From: Alloprevotella sp. OH1205_COT-284
Lineage (GTDB): Bacteria > Bacteroidota > Bacteroidia > Bacteroidales > Bacteroidaceae
Reading direction: 5' to 3'
DNA length: 64,000 bases
Assembly: GCF_003859795.1 (NCBI RefSeq)
Contig: NZ_RQYI01000001.1
Location: forward strand, 124,001-188,000
Shown here: piece after piece, positions 17,503-25,571 of the stretch
How the letters are laid out: the number at the start of each line of letters is the position of its first letter
How positions within the stretch are numbered: the stretch's first letter is position 1
Notes under the pieces: model-generated
What the model was told of the DNA's origin: nothing
What the model saw: the letters and a program-made list of their open reading frames with translations, nothing else
Databases searched by the model: none
Position numbers and translations under genes: made by a program

Positions 17503-18867
17503 TCAGAAACCCAAAACGACACGTATCACATAATAGGTGGCTATTCCCGAAAAATATCCGACGGCAGCTATCCATGTGATTTTTTTCATATACCATCCGA
17601 AAGGAATTTTCTCCAATCCCATGGCCACTACTCCTGCCGCGCTGCCAATGATGAGCATCGATCCGCCGACGCCGGCACAGTAGGCCAAAAGTTGCCAAAA
17701 AATTCCGTCGCGTGCAAAGTCGCCCATGGGAGCGATCTCGTACATTCCCATGCAGCCGGCCACAAGCGGCACATTGTCCACAACGGCCGAAGCACAGCCT
17801 ATCACGCCCGTAACGAGGAAGTGATTTTTATTGGAAACCTCATTGAGCCATTGCCCGAAAGAGCGCAACACGCCAGTTTCCTGTAAAGTGGCGACTGCCA
17901 AAAGAATACCCAAGAAAAACAAAATCGTCGTCATGTCTATTTTTCTCAAAATGCTCGTGACGCGTTGTTTCATCGTGCTGTCTTTGTGCTTCTTTCTGCG
18001 ATAAAACAATTCCGTAAGCGTCCACAGCACTCCCAATACGAGCAACATTCCCATGAAGGGAGGTAGGTGTGTGAAACTGTGAAACACAGGTACGAAGAGC
18101 AAACCGCCCACACCGAGTGCAAAGATGCTTTTGCGTTCAAAACTGCAAAATTGATAGTGCGAGATGATTTCTTCGGTTTCCGTTTGGGCGAATGCAGACA
18201 GTTGGCCTTTGATTTGATATTGCATGATGAACACCGGCACCACCATGGCCACCAAACTGGGTAAAAACAATTCTCGGATCACACCTGCCGTGCTCACCGT
18301 TCCCTTGATCCAAAGCATAATGGTGGTGACATCTCCGATGGGCGAAAAGGCTCCTCCCGCATTGGCGGCAATGACAATGAGAGAGGCATAAATGAGTCTG
18401 TCGTTTCGATCGAACACCAATTTGCGCAACACCATGATCATCACAATCGTCGTGGTGAGGTTGTCGAGCGTGGCCGATAGAAAAAACGTCATGAAAGCCA
18501 TTTTCCACATCAGCAAACGCTTCGATCGTGTATCGAGGGCGTCGCGCACAAAGTTGAAACCTCCGTTTGTGTCGATGATTTCTACGACCGTCATCGCTCC
18601 GATGAGGAAAAACAGCGTTTCGGCCACTTCGCCCAAATGCTCGCGCAAGATGTGAGATGTGACGAAACGATGTACGCTCTCGCCGGCTTGGGCAAAGGCT
18701 TCCGCATGGAAAAGGGGGATATATTCCTCCGCACCAAACATAAACAACACCCAGCAGGTCACACACATCAACAGCGCAATCGCCGCCTTGTTCACCTTCA
18801 AGCCGTCTTCAAGAGTGATGCACAAGTAGCCTATCGCAAAAACAGCGACAATAAGAGGAGTGAGCAT
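17503..18867 (-). CDS. nhaD: NhaD-type sodium/proton antiporter
   Basis: The 454-residue protein has about 12-13 membrane segments and the NhaD/ArsB family signatures: VEIIDTNGGFNFVRDAL, FMTFFLSATLDNLTTTIVM (discontinuous helix with the ion-binding region), IVIAANAGGAFSPIGDVTT and SAVVDNVPLVAGCMGMY. The paired SATLDNLTTT and AVVDNVPL elements are hallmarks of ion-transporter-superfamily antiporters. It should export Na+ or Li+ in exchange for protons. It is a single gene; the start at 18867 (MLTPLIVAVF) opens directly into TM1. Confidence 0.88.
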   Translation of the reverse strand: MLTPLIVAVFAIGYLCITLEDGLKVNKAAIALLMCVTCWVLFMFGAEEYIPLFHAEAFAQAGESVHRFVTSHILREHLGEVAETLFFLIGAMTVVEIIDTNGGFNFVRDALDTRSKRLLMWKMAFMTFFLSATLDNLTTTIVMIMVLRKLVFDRNDRLIYASLIVIAANAGGAFSPIGDVTTIMLWIKGTVSTAGVIRELFLPSLVAMVVPVFIMQYQIKGQLSAFAQTETEEIISHYQFCSFERKSIFALGVGGLLFVPVFHSFTHLPPFMGMLLVLGVLWTLTELFYRRKKHKDSTMKQRVTSILRKIDMTTILFFLGILLAVATLQETGVLRSFGQWLNEVSNKNHFLVTGVIGCASAVVDNVPLVAGCMGMYEIAPMGDFARDGIFWQLLAYCAGVGGSMLIIGSAAGVVAMGLEKIPFGWYMKKITWIAAVGYFSGIATYYVIRVVLGF

Positions 18868-19028
18868 AGATATGGATTTTCAGAAAATACTTGGCGCAAA
18901 ATTCGCAAAAAAATCTCTTATGCGCAAACAAACAGCCACTCATTTACAACACCCTCTTCAAAATAACTGCAAATAATGATATGATTTGATTTTTTATCCT
19001 TATTTTTGCACACGATTTATCCAAATAA

Positions 19029-19100
19029 GGCTTTGTAGTTCAATGGATAGAACGGCCCTCTCCTAAAGGGCAGATAGGGGTTCGATTCCCCTCGGAGCTA
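19029..19100 (+). tRNA. tRNA-Arg (anticodon CCT)
   Basis: The 72-nt cloverleaf folds completely: acceptor GGCTTTG/CGGAGCT (with G-T pairs), D stem GTTC/GAAC, anticodon stem GCCCT/AGGGC with loop CTCCTAA, T stem AGGGG/CCCCT and discriminator A. CCA is not encoded. It reads rare AGG arginine codons. Confidence 0.92.
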
Positions 19101-19204
19101 CTTTTTGGGTCTGCTTTTTCGAGTGACGAAAAGCCGAAAATGACAAAATGAAATTCGGAAAAGAATGGAAAAGTCCGTTTTTTTACGAAAAAGGCACCGA
19201 ATAA

Positions 19205-19236
19205 TTTGGTTAAGTCATCTCATTGTCGTACTTTTG
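19205..19236 (+). promoter_or_regulatory. promoter of tRNA-Pro
   Basis: TTTG at 19205-19208, 20 bases, TACTTTTG at 19229-19236. Confidence 0.6.
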
Positions 19237-19286
19237 CACACGCAAACGACAAGGAAACGACATGTTTCCAAATCCTCCAAAAAAAT

Positions 19287-19360
19287 CGGGGTGTAGCTCA
19301 GTTGGTTAGAGTACGCGTCTGGGGGGCGTGAGGTCGCTGGTTCGAGTCCAGTCACCCCGA
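19287..19360 (+). tRNA. tRNA-Pro (anticodon GGG)
   Basis: The 74-nt cloverleaf has acceptor CGGGGTG/CACCCCG, D stem GCTC/GAGT, anticodon stem CGCGT/GCGTG (two G-T pairs) with loop CTGGGGG, T stem GCTGG/CCAGT and discriminator A. CCA is not encoded. The 3' half and the following terminator are duplicated at 20042-20119. Confidence 0.92.
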
Positions 19361-19368
19361 CTTAAATG

Positions 19369-19406
19369 AAAGCATTGGTTATCAATTGATGATCAATGCT
19401 TTTTTA
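19369..19406 (+). terminator. terminator of tRNA-Pro
   Basis: AAGCATTG pairs with CAATGCTT around an ATCAATTGAT-centred loop, followed by TTTTTT. Confidence 0.7.
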
Positions 19407-19556
19407 TTTCAAAAAAAACGAACGTGAGATGTAGAAAACGGAGGGCAGCGGAAGAACCGTAAGTTTTAAGCTCTTTGTGTCCGTAAGTAAAGCGTATTCT
19501 CTTGGAAATCCAAAAGTAACATGCTTGTATCTGAAAAAGGACAACTTAGGTAAGTC

Positions 19557-19781
19557 CTATTCTCTCAATCTCTTTTCGATGTATTCTCGACGTTTTATCA
19601 CTTGCCCCCCGATACCGGGATATTTGCTGTACGCTTCTGATTCGATGCGCTTATATCGTTCCCTCTCCAATTTTTTTAGACGTTTTTTACCTTTATCTTG
19701 ATGCTTTTCGTTGTAATTCCCTTGCACATATCCGCAGAAAGCAGCGAACGCGAATAATAAAATCCAAAAGAAAATAGCCAT
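19557..19781 (-). CDS. small single-pass membrane protein of unknown function
   Basis: The 74-residue protein starts with a hydrophobic helix (MAIFFWILLFAFAAFCGYV) followed by a strongly basic, helical tail (KGKKRLKKLERERYKRIE) and ends GGQVIKRREYIEKRLRE. By the positive-inside rule the tail should be cytoplasmic. Translation from an upstream in-frame ATG (19826) is less likely because a promoter-like TATATTTA lies between. It is the only intact-looking gene in the stretch bounded by tRNA-Pro and the duplicated tRNA end, so it could be cargo of a decayed element. I recognise no family. Confidence 0.5.
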   Translation of the reverse strand: MAIFFWILLFAFAAFCGYVQGNYNEKHQDKGKKRLKKLERERYKRIESEAYSKYPGIGGQVIKRREYIEKRLRE

Positions 19782-19809
19782 AACATTATATTTAGGGTTC
19801 AACTTTTGA

Positions 19810-20082
19810 TGCCGTAAATATAGCACATTTTTTCCATATTCCCAAGAGTTTAGCCATTTTTTTGAGAGAAACGAACAGCTTGATCAGTGTTTTTCAAAGA
19901 CTAAGGCATGGCGGTCAGCGAGCACTCGTCGGGAGATTGCCCACGAGGTGGAGAACCACGATTGGGCAACCCGCTTGTTGCCGATCTTGTCCGATATTTG
20001 CGATACACCGGTTTCCTCGGTGGTGATGCGTTGTCGAAGCATGAGGTCGCCGGTTCGAGTCCGATCACCCCGACTTAAATGA
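19810..20082 (+). pseudogene. possible protein-coding remnant within the tRNA-Pro islet
   Basis: A 90-codon frame without an internal start is open from 19810. The segment 19905-20037 has base composition like the neighbouring genes and reads STRREIAHEVENHDWAT and then LLPILSDICDTPVSSVVM, which looks like part of a globular protein. The frame then runs into the duplicated tRNA-Pro end. It is best explained as an internal gene fragment joined to the duplicated end; chance is possible. Confidence 0.25.
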
Positions 20083-20119
20083 AGGCATTGGCTATCAGTT
20101 GATGATCAATGCTTTTTTT
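20042..20119. repeat. duplicate of the tRNA-Pro 3' end and terminator (attachment-site-like)
   Basis: These 78 bp match 19329-19406 at 72 positions by direct count, covering the variable loop, T arm, acceptor 3' strand and the whole terminator hairpin of tRNA-Pro, in the same orientation 713 bp away. Sequence upstream of 20042 does not continue the tRNA. This is the geometry left by integration at a tRNA 3' end, or by partial duplication of the locus. Confidence 0.7.
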
Positions 20120-20180
20120 GTGGAAAAAAGACAGTGATGCCATGCAGGGATAATGGTTGAAACGTTTCTTTGTATACGAT

Positions 20181-20213
20181 TTTGCACGAAACAAATAAAA
20201 AATCGTATTTTTG
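20181..20213 (+). promoter_or_regulatory. promoter of the glycosyltransferase gene
   Basis: TTTG at 20181-20184, 21 bases, TATTTTTG at 20206-20213. Confidence 0.55.
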
Positions 20214-20278
20214 TCTTTGAACTTTATCTTTTTCTATTCTTTTCATTCCGAACATTGGTTTGGACTAAACACCAAAAC

Positions 20279-21250
20279 ATGAATCAACCCCTTGTCAGCG
20301 TAATTGTTACTGTTCACAATCGGGAAGCAACCGTCGAGCGTGCTCTTGCATCGGTGGCGGCACAAACCTATCGGCCGTTGCAGATTGTGGCGGTAGACAA
20401 TGCTTCTTCCGACAATTCGCGCGCCATTGTCGAACGCTGGATGACACGGGAGCTCACGAGAAACAATGGGCATCGAGTGGATTGTCTGCTTGTGGACGAG
20501 ATGCGACAAGGGGCTTGTGTGGCGCGTAATGCCGGACTTGGGCATGCCGGGGGAGAATGGATTGCCTTTTTTGACGATGACGACGAGATGTCGCCGTGTT
20601 TTATTGAAAACATGATGCAATCTCTCCTTTCCCAACCTGCATCTTGCAATCGTTTTTCGTGGGTGGTGGCTCGCACGCTGATGGTGATGTCCGACGGTCG
20701 TGAGGTGGTGAGAGCCGGTTGGAAAAATCCGTCGATTTGCCATCATCTTTTGGGAAATTTCATTTCCACCCAATCGTTTGTTGTTCATCGTGAGCTGCTC
20801 GACCATGTCGGGAAATGGAATGAAAGTTTGCCTTGTTGGAACGATTATGCGCTTGGTGCGGCTCTTCTTTGTGCCTCTCCCCACCCTGTTTGGAACGAAG
20901 GGGTGTATCATCGCATCTATCAGCATGCCGACAGCATCACGGGCAATTCTGTGGGCGGGAAGTGCGAACAGATTGCCGCCGCTCTTTGCGCCGTGCAAGA
21001 AACGATCGACCGCGATTGTTCTGCTCCGATGCGTGAACGTGCCCGAAAAGCCTTATTTTTTCGCAGTGCCATTGTCGCCGGATTGCTCTTGCGCGAAGGA
21101 CACCGGCAATTGGCCGCGCGGTTTCTTGAACAGCCCTTTGCATCGGGTCATCGGATGAGTCTGTGGACGCGCATGTGCGGTGTTGTTTTGCGCCACTATG
21201 TGTTTTGGGGCGGTCGGGGTGCCTGGCGTTTGGCCATCTTGATGCTTTGA
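20279..21250 (+). CDS. family 2 glycosyltransferase
   Basis: The 323-residue protein opens with the GT-A nucleotide-binding fold: PLVSVIVTVHNREATVERAL, the aspartate in VAVDNASSDNS, and the DxD-like metal site FFDDDDEMSP near residue 100. The C-terminal third is helical and basic. It should transfer a sugar from an NDP donor to a glycan or lipid. It stands alone, without polysaccharide genes around it, between the tRNA-Pro islet and a fold-back repeat. A start at 20153 would add a hydrophobic non-family leader and lies before the promoter, so 20279 is preferred. Confidence 0.85.
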   Translation: MNQPLVSVIVTVHNREATVERALASVAAQTYRPLQIVAVDNASSDNSRAIVERWMTRELTRNNGHRVDCLLVDEMRQGACVARNAGLGHAGGEWIAFFDDDDEMSPCFIENMMQSLLSQPASCNRFSWVVARTLMVMSDGREVVRAGWKNPSICHHLLGNFISTQSFVVHRELLDHVGKWNESLPCWNDYALGAALLCASPHPVWNEGVYHRIYQHADSITGNSVGGKCEQIAAALCAVQETIDRDCSAPMRERARKALFFRSAIVAGLLLREGHRQLAARFLEQPFASGHRMSLWTRMCGVVLRHYVFWGGRGAWRLAILML

Positions 21251-21502
21251 TGTTGGGATTTCAAAAACGACGCCTCACTCTTGAAAAAACGATTTCCGAC
21301 AGTTTTGCCCTACCCTACTCTACTCCACCCTTGCAAAAATGTCGGTGGAATGAATTGGGGCATGGAAAGAAGGAAACTTGTTGTCGTATGTATGTCGAAC
21401 GAATTAGGTGAGAGGTAGCGTTTTTTAGCTCTTATGTAGAAACGGCGGCATTGGAGGTAGTGGCGTTTTTCTTGCTTGCAGCATCCATACGACCACCCTG
21501 CC

Positions 21503-21955
21503 CTCGCGCGCACGCGCGTTACCTGTGTTTGAATTTTGCTTTCACTGCCTTCGCAAAATGGAGTATTGTGCTGTGTTTTAGCGAATTGGATGCGAAGGCA
21601 AGTGAAGGCAAAAAATCAAGACTGTTTTCAAACAACTGAAAATCAATATACATACGGTGAAGGCAAATGAAGGCAAAAAGAAAAAGTGTCGTGCAAGTAT
21701 TTGCAGATCATTTGTTTAATGCTGTTTTTGCTTCCGCAAACCTCGAAAGAAGCTGTTTTCACACGCAACGGAGCGCAACGAAGCGGAAGCAGGTGAAAGG
21801 AGAACAGGGGTTTTGCCTTCACCGTATGTATATTGATTTTCAGTTGCTTGAAAATATCATTTTCTTTTTGCCTTCACTTGCCTTCGCATCCAATTCGCTA
21901 AAAAACAGCATAATATCTCGTTTTGCGAAGGCAAAACGGCAAAAACAAAAAAACA
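21503..21955. repeat. fold-back repeat element R2 with concentric inverted arms
   Basis: Outer arms of 39 bp (21576-21614 and 21866-21904) and inner arms of 35 bp (21633-21667 and 21812-21846) are inverted and essentially perfect, nested one inside the other, so a transcript or single strand would form a 330-base hairpin with a loop of about 145 bases. It begins with the CGCGCGCACGCGCG tract and ends with GCGAAGGCAAAACGGCAAAA, as in element R1 (10921-11300). No transposase is present. Nothing else is visible in the 21251-22089 gap except the miaB terminator. Confidence 0.8.
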
Positions 21956-21988
21956 GGGGGGGAATTTGCGGAAACGGAAGCCAAAAAA

Positions 21989-22034
21989 GAGGTCGCGACA
22001 TCCTTATCAAGTGGAAGAAGGATGTCGCGACCTC
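21989..22034 (-). terminator. terminator of miaB
   Basis: GAGGTCGCGACATCCTT pairs over all 17 bases with AAGGATGTCGCGACCTC around a 12-base loop. On the reverse strand TTTTTTGGC follows. Confidence 0.85.
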
Positions 22035-22089
22035 AATCGTGTCGAATGGTGGAGGAGGTTGCGTTGTCGTTGCTGTCGATTTTGTGCGT

Positions 22090-23538
22090 TCAGTCTTTCA
22101 CGACTTCTCCTTTGAGCGTTGCGCTCGATGCTTCGAGAATGCGTACTCTCACGGTTTGCCCGATGCGTCGTCCTTCGCGAGGAATGATCACCACTTTGTT
22201 TTGCTCGGTTCGTCCGAAGAGTTCCTCTCTGCTTCGTTTGCTGATGCCCTCGATGAGGATGTCTGCTTCTCGTCCGATCCATGCCCGGTTGGCGGCCAGC
22301 GAGAGTTCGTTTTGCAAGGCGATGAGTTCGTTGAGTCGTCTTACCTTGGTGGCTTCGTCGATGTCGTCGGGCAGATGTTTGGAGGCAAAAGTTCCGGGTC
22401 GTTCGGAGTATTTGAACATGAATGCCGAATCGTAGCCCACACGGCGCATGATGTCGAGGCTGTCGCGGTGGTCTTCTTCCGTTTCTCCGCAATATCCTGC
22501 AAAGATGTCGGTCGATATGGCGCAGTCTTTCACGATGTTGCGAATAGCCTCTACGCGTCCCAAATACCACTCTCGGTTGTATTTTCGGTTCATTCTTCTC
22601 AGAATGGCGTCCGATCCGCTTTGCACGGGCAGGTGGATGTGTCGGCACACGTTGGGTTCTTCGGCGATGACCCTGAGTGTGGCGTCGCTCATGTCTTTGG
22701 GGTGTGGCGTCGAGAATCGTATGCGCATTTCGGGCACGGCACGTGCCACGGTGCGCAGCAATTCGGGGAAGAATACGTATTCGGGATTGAAGTCGGCTTG
22801 TGCTTCGGTCGATTGTATGTGGGTTTGGGCAATGGCTTCGGCTTGCGCGGTTGCTTCGTCTTGTGCGTTGGGCGGTGTTTCGGTGGGAGCGTTTTCGGTT
22901 TCGAGCATGCTGTCGCGCCGCGCTTTGTAGGAGTTCACGTTTTGCCCGAGTAGGGTGACTTCCTTAAACCCTCTTTGCTGCAAGTCTTTGCATTCGTTGA
23001 TGATGCTTTGCACCGATCGGCTGCGCTCTCTTCCTCTCGTGTAGGGCACGATGCAATAGTGGCAGAAGTTGTTGCAGCCGCGGGTGATGCTCACAAATCC
23101 CGATATTTTCGAACCGCAATAGCGTTCGGGCATCACGTTGCCGTAGGTTTCGGTGAGCGAGAGTTCGATGTTGATGGCTTTTTGTCCCACTTCGGCCTGT
23201 GCGATGAGGTCGGGCAGTGAGAGATAGGCATCGGGCCCTGCCACGAGGTCGGCATGGTGTTTGTTGAGTAATTCCTCTTTGACGCGCTCGGCCATACATC
23301 CCAAAACGCCGAGAATGAGCGGTCTGCCCTTTCGTTTGAGTGCATTGAGGGCTTCAAGACGGTGTATGATCTTTTGTTCCGCATTGTCGCGCACGGAACA
23401 GGTGTTGAGAAACACGGCGTCTGCCTCATCGACCGATTCGCAGGGTTCGTAGCCTGCCATTTTCATCACGCTGGCCACGACTTCGGAGTCGGCCACGTTC
23501 ATTTGGCAGCCGTAGGTTTCGATAAAAAGTTTTTTCAT
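22090..23538 (-). CDS. miaB: tRNA-2-methylthio-N6-dimethylallyladenosine synthase
   Basis: The 482-residue radical-SAM methylthiotransferase modifies A37 of tRNAs reading UNN codons. It has the UPF0004 domain with cluster cysteines in ETYGCQMN, LNTCSVRD and GCMAER (residues 11, 47, 81), the radical-SAM CxxxCxxC in RGCNNFCHYC (about 155-162), and a C-terminal TRAM domain. A low-complexity insert of about 47 residues rich in Ala, Glu, Gln and Thr (about 206-252) interrupts the radical-SAM barrel after LLGQNVNSY; most MiaB proteins have only a short loop there. The start at 23538 (MKKLFIETYG) is preferred to the longer frame. Confidence 0.95.
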   Translation of the reverse strand: MKKLFIETYGCQMNVADSEVVASVMKMAGYEPCESVDEADAVFLNTCSVRDNAEQKIIHRLEALNALKRKGRPLILGVLGCMAERVKEELLNKHHADLVAGPDAYLSLPDLIAQAEVGQKAINIELSLTETYGNVMPERYCGSKISGFVSITRGCNNFCHYCIVPYTRGRERSRSVQSIINECKDLQQRGFKEVTLLGQNVNSYKARRDSMLETENAPTETPPNAQDEATAQAEAIAQTHIQSTEAQADFNPEYVFFPELLRTVARAVPEMRIRFSTPHPKDMSDATLRVIAEEPNVCRHIHLPVQSGSDAILRRMNRKYNREWYLGRVEAIRNIVKDCAISTDIFAGYCGETEEDHRDSLDIMRRVGYDSAFMFKYSERPGTFASKHLPDDIDEATKVRRLNELIALQNELSLAANRAWIGREADILIEGISKRSREELFGRTEQNKVVIIPREGRRIGQTVRVRILEASSATLKGEVVKD

Positions 23539-23590
23539 GAGTTTGGGTGTCGGAAATGTGGGGGGCAAAGACGAAGTTGTGCTTCCGTTT

Positions 23591-24037
23591 TTATTGCGGA
23601 ATGTCTGCTTTGCACGATAAAACGGCCTCAATGGCGAGCCGGTAGCTGTCGAAGCCGAAGCCGGCAATCACGCCTCTGCACGCGGCGGCGATGACCGATG
23701 TGTGGCGAAAGGTTTCGCGGGCATGCACATTGCTCATGTGTACTTCGATCACGGGTATGGGTGCGATGCTTTTGATGGCATCATGGAGTGCGACGGAGGT
23801 GTGGGTGTAGGCTCCGGCATTGAACACCACTCCGTCCACCCCCTCGTGCCATGCGGTTTGGAGTGCATCGATCAGTGCGCCCTCGCTGTTGAATTGGAGG
23901 GCCGAAATTTCGACCCTGTCTTGAAAGGCGGAACGCAGACCGGCAAGGAGGTCGTCGAGCGAGCGATCACCGTAAATTTGAGGTTCGCGACGGCCGAGCA
24001 TATTCAGATTAGGGCCGTTGAGCACTAAAATCTTCAT
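23591..24037 (-). CDS. aroQ: type II 3-dehydroquinate dehydratase
   Basis: The 148-residue enzyme forms 3-dehydroshikimate in the shikimate pathway. Signatures are LNGPNLNMLGRREPQIYG at the N-terminus with the catalytic tyrosine, FNAGAYTHTSVAL, VIEVHMSNVHARETFRHTS with the catalytic histidine, and GFGFDSYRLAIEAV near the end. Length fits the dodecameric family. It lies 52 bp upstream of miaB on the same strand, so both could be transcribed from the promoter at 24081-24112. Confidence 0.94.
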   Translation of the reverse strand: MKILVLNGPNLNMLGRREPQIYGDRSLDDLLAGLRSAFQDRVEISALQFNSEGALIDALQTAWHEGVDGVVFNAGAYTHTSVALHDAIKSIAPIPVIEVHMSNVHARETFRHTSVIAAACRGVIAGFGFDSYRLAIEAVLSCKADIPQ

Positions 24038-24080
24038 GACACGAAAAATTATGTGGAAGAAAAGTGGTAAATTTGGCTGC

Positions 24081-24112
24081 AAAAATACGAAAATCCGTGC
24101 GTTACGTCAAAC
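24081..24112 (-). promoter_or_regulatory. promoter of aroQ
   Basis: Reverse strand: TTTG (24112-24109), 20 bases, TATTTTTG (24088-24081). Confidence 0.65.
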
Positions 24113-24144
24113 TTAACGCTCTAAAACTTGTGAACCCCGCGCCC

Positions 24145-25062
24145 ATGCTCTCCGACCACACCGAACGCTATAAAATGTATCTTCTCCTCGAACAAGGATT
24201 ATCGGAAAACACTTGTGAGGCTTACGAGCGAGATTTGCGTCGTTTCTTCGAATATCTCTCGCAAGACGATACGGATCCGCTCACCGTCACGCTCGACCAA
24301 CTGCATCTGTACACCCGGCATCTCTTTGAGTTGGGCATTTCTCCGCGATCCATAGCCCGAATGCTCAGCGGCGTACGTTCGTTTTATCGTTTTCTTCAAC
24401 TCGACGGACAAATAGCACAAGATCCCACCGAGTTGCTCGAAAGTCCGCGCATTCCGAAGCATTTGCCCGATGTGTTGAGTCTTGAAGAGGTGGAAAGCAT
24501 CATGGCGGCCATTGATTTGGAGTTGCCGGAAGGGCAGCGGGATCATTGCATGATAGAGTTGCTTTACAGTTGCGGACTTCGCGTGAGTGAAATTTGCAGT
24601 TTGAAGCTCTCCGATCTTTTTCTCGATGAGGGCTTTATCCGAATTATCGGCAAGGGCAACAAACAGCGCATCGTTCCGATTTCCAAACGTGCCGTTCATG
24701 AGCTTTACAACTGGTTTGACGCGCGCCGGCAGATCAAAATCAAACCCGAAGAGGAAGACTATGTTTTTGTTTCGCAGAGGCGGGGGAAACACCTTTCGCG
24801 CATCACCGTGTTTCACAACATCAAACAATATGTTTCGACTGCCGGCATCGAAAAAGAAGTGTCGCCACACACCTTCCGCCACACCTTCGCCACACATCTC
24901 TTGGAGGGAGGGGCATCGCTCAGGGCTATTCAAGACATGTTGGGACACGAAAGTATAGGAACAACCGAAATCTACACGCATCTCGACAGCAGAAATCTGA
25001 GAAAACAGGTGTTGGAATGTTTTCCGAGAAACAGAAAATTCAATGACGACGAGATGCTTTGA
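24145..25062 (+). CDS. xerD: XerD-like tyrosine recombinase
   Basis: The 305-residue protein has a SAM-like core-binding domain (YLLLEQGLSENTCEAYERDL) and the catalytic domain with Arg in SCGLRVSEICSL, a lysine in the beta-hairpin IIGKGNKQRIV, HTFRHTFATHLLEGG (His-x-x-Arg), and the nucleophile tyrosine in TTEIYTHLD. Length and motifs match XerC/XerD, which resolve chromosome dimers at dif; it lies in a housekeeping context, diverging from aroQ, not in a mobile element. An upstream in-frame start (24064) lacks conservation. XerC versus XerD cannot be decided firmly. Confidence 0.85.
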   Translation: MLSDHTERYKMYLLLEQGLSENTCEAYERDLRRFFEYLSQDDTDPLTVTLDQLHLYTRHLFELGISPRSIARMLSGVRSFYRFLQLDGQIAQDPTELLESPRIPKHLPDVLSLEEVESIMAAIDLELPEGQRDHCMIELLYSCGLRVSEICSLKLSDLFLDEGFIRIIGKGNKQRIVPISKRAVHELYNWFDARRQIKIKPEEEDYVFVSQRRGKHLSRITVFHNIKQYVSTAGIEKEVSPHTFRHTFATHLLEGGASLRAIQDMLGHESIGTTEIYTHLDSRNLRKQVLECFPRNRKFNDDEML

Positions 25063-25098
25063 AACACCGATTGGTTTAACTTCAAAATACCTAAAATC

Positions 25099-25455
25099 AT
25101 GAACAAAAAAACACAACGATACGTGCAAGTGCTATCTTTGAAATCCGATCCCGAACTGATTCGTACCTACAAACAGTGGCACACGAAAGGACACATCTTT
25201 CCCGAAGTGGTAGACGGACTCAGAGCCGTCGGAGTGGAAGAGATGGAAATCTACATTGCCGACAATCGGCTTGTGATGATCGTCGAGGCAGGCGACGACT
25301 TTTGTTGGGAAGAGGCTTTCGACACACTCTCTATCCTGCCCCGACAAAAGGAGTGGGAAACGCTGATGGACGGATTTCAGGAATGTGTTCCCGGACGTCC
25401 TTCTTCGGAAAAGTGGAAAATGACGGAACGTTTCTTTAAGTTGTCTGAAATGTAG
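25099..25455 (+). CDS. L-rhamnose mutarotase-family protein
   Basis: The 118-residue protein resembles the RhaM/fucose-mutarotase dimeric alpha-beta family: RYVQVLSLKSDPELIRTYKQWH, the region GVEEMEIYIADNRLVMIVEA, and PRQKEWETLMDGFQE. These enzymes interconvert anomers of 6-deoxysugars. No rhamnose or fucose catabolic genes are adjacent, so the substrate is open. It follows xerD by 36 bp on the same strand and may be cotranscribed with it. Confidence 0.75.
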   Translation: MNKKTQRYVQVLSLKSDPELIRTYKQWHTKGHIFPEVVDGLRAVGVEEMEIYIADNRLVMIVEAGDDFCWEEAFDTLSILPRQKEWETLMDGFQECVPGRPSSEKWKMTERFFKLSEM

Positions 25456-25571
25456 GCCTCTGCCCCACGGGCGGCTTCGTGTCAAAACACTTGTCGATGA
25501 AAAACGCGACAAGGCAGGGGCGCATGCCCTTTTTCGCTCGTTTCGGCACAAAAGTGAAATGCCCAAAGAAG

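Noticed and set aside
20042-20119. A second functional tRNA-Pro
   Set aside because: Only the 3' half is present; the sequence upstream has no D arm, anticodon stem or acceptor 5' strand.
21667-22953. 428-codon forward frame across the R2 repeat and miaB
   Set aside because: It crosses the fold-back element and the miaB terminator and lies antisense to miaB.
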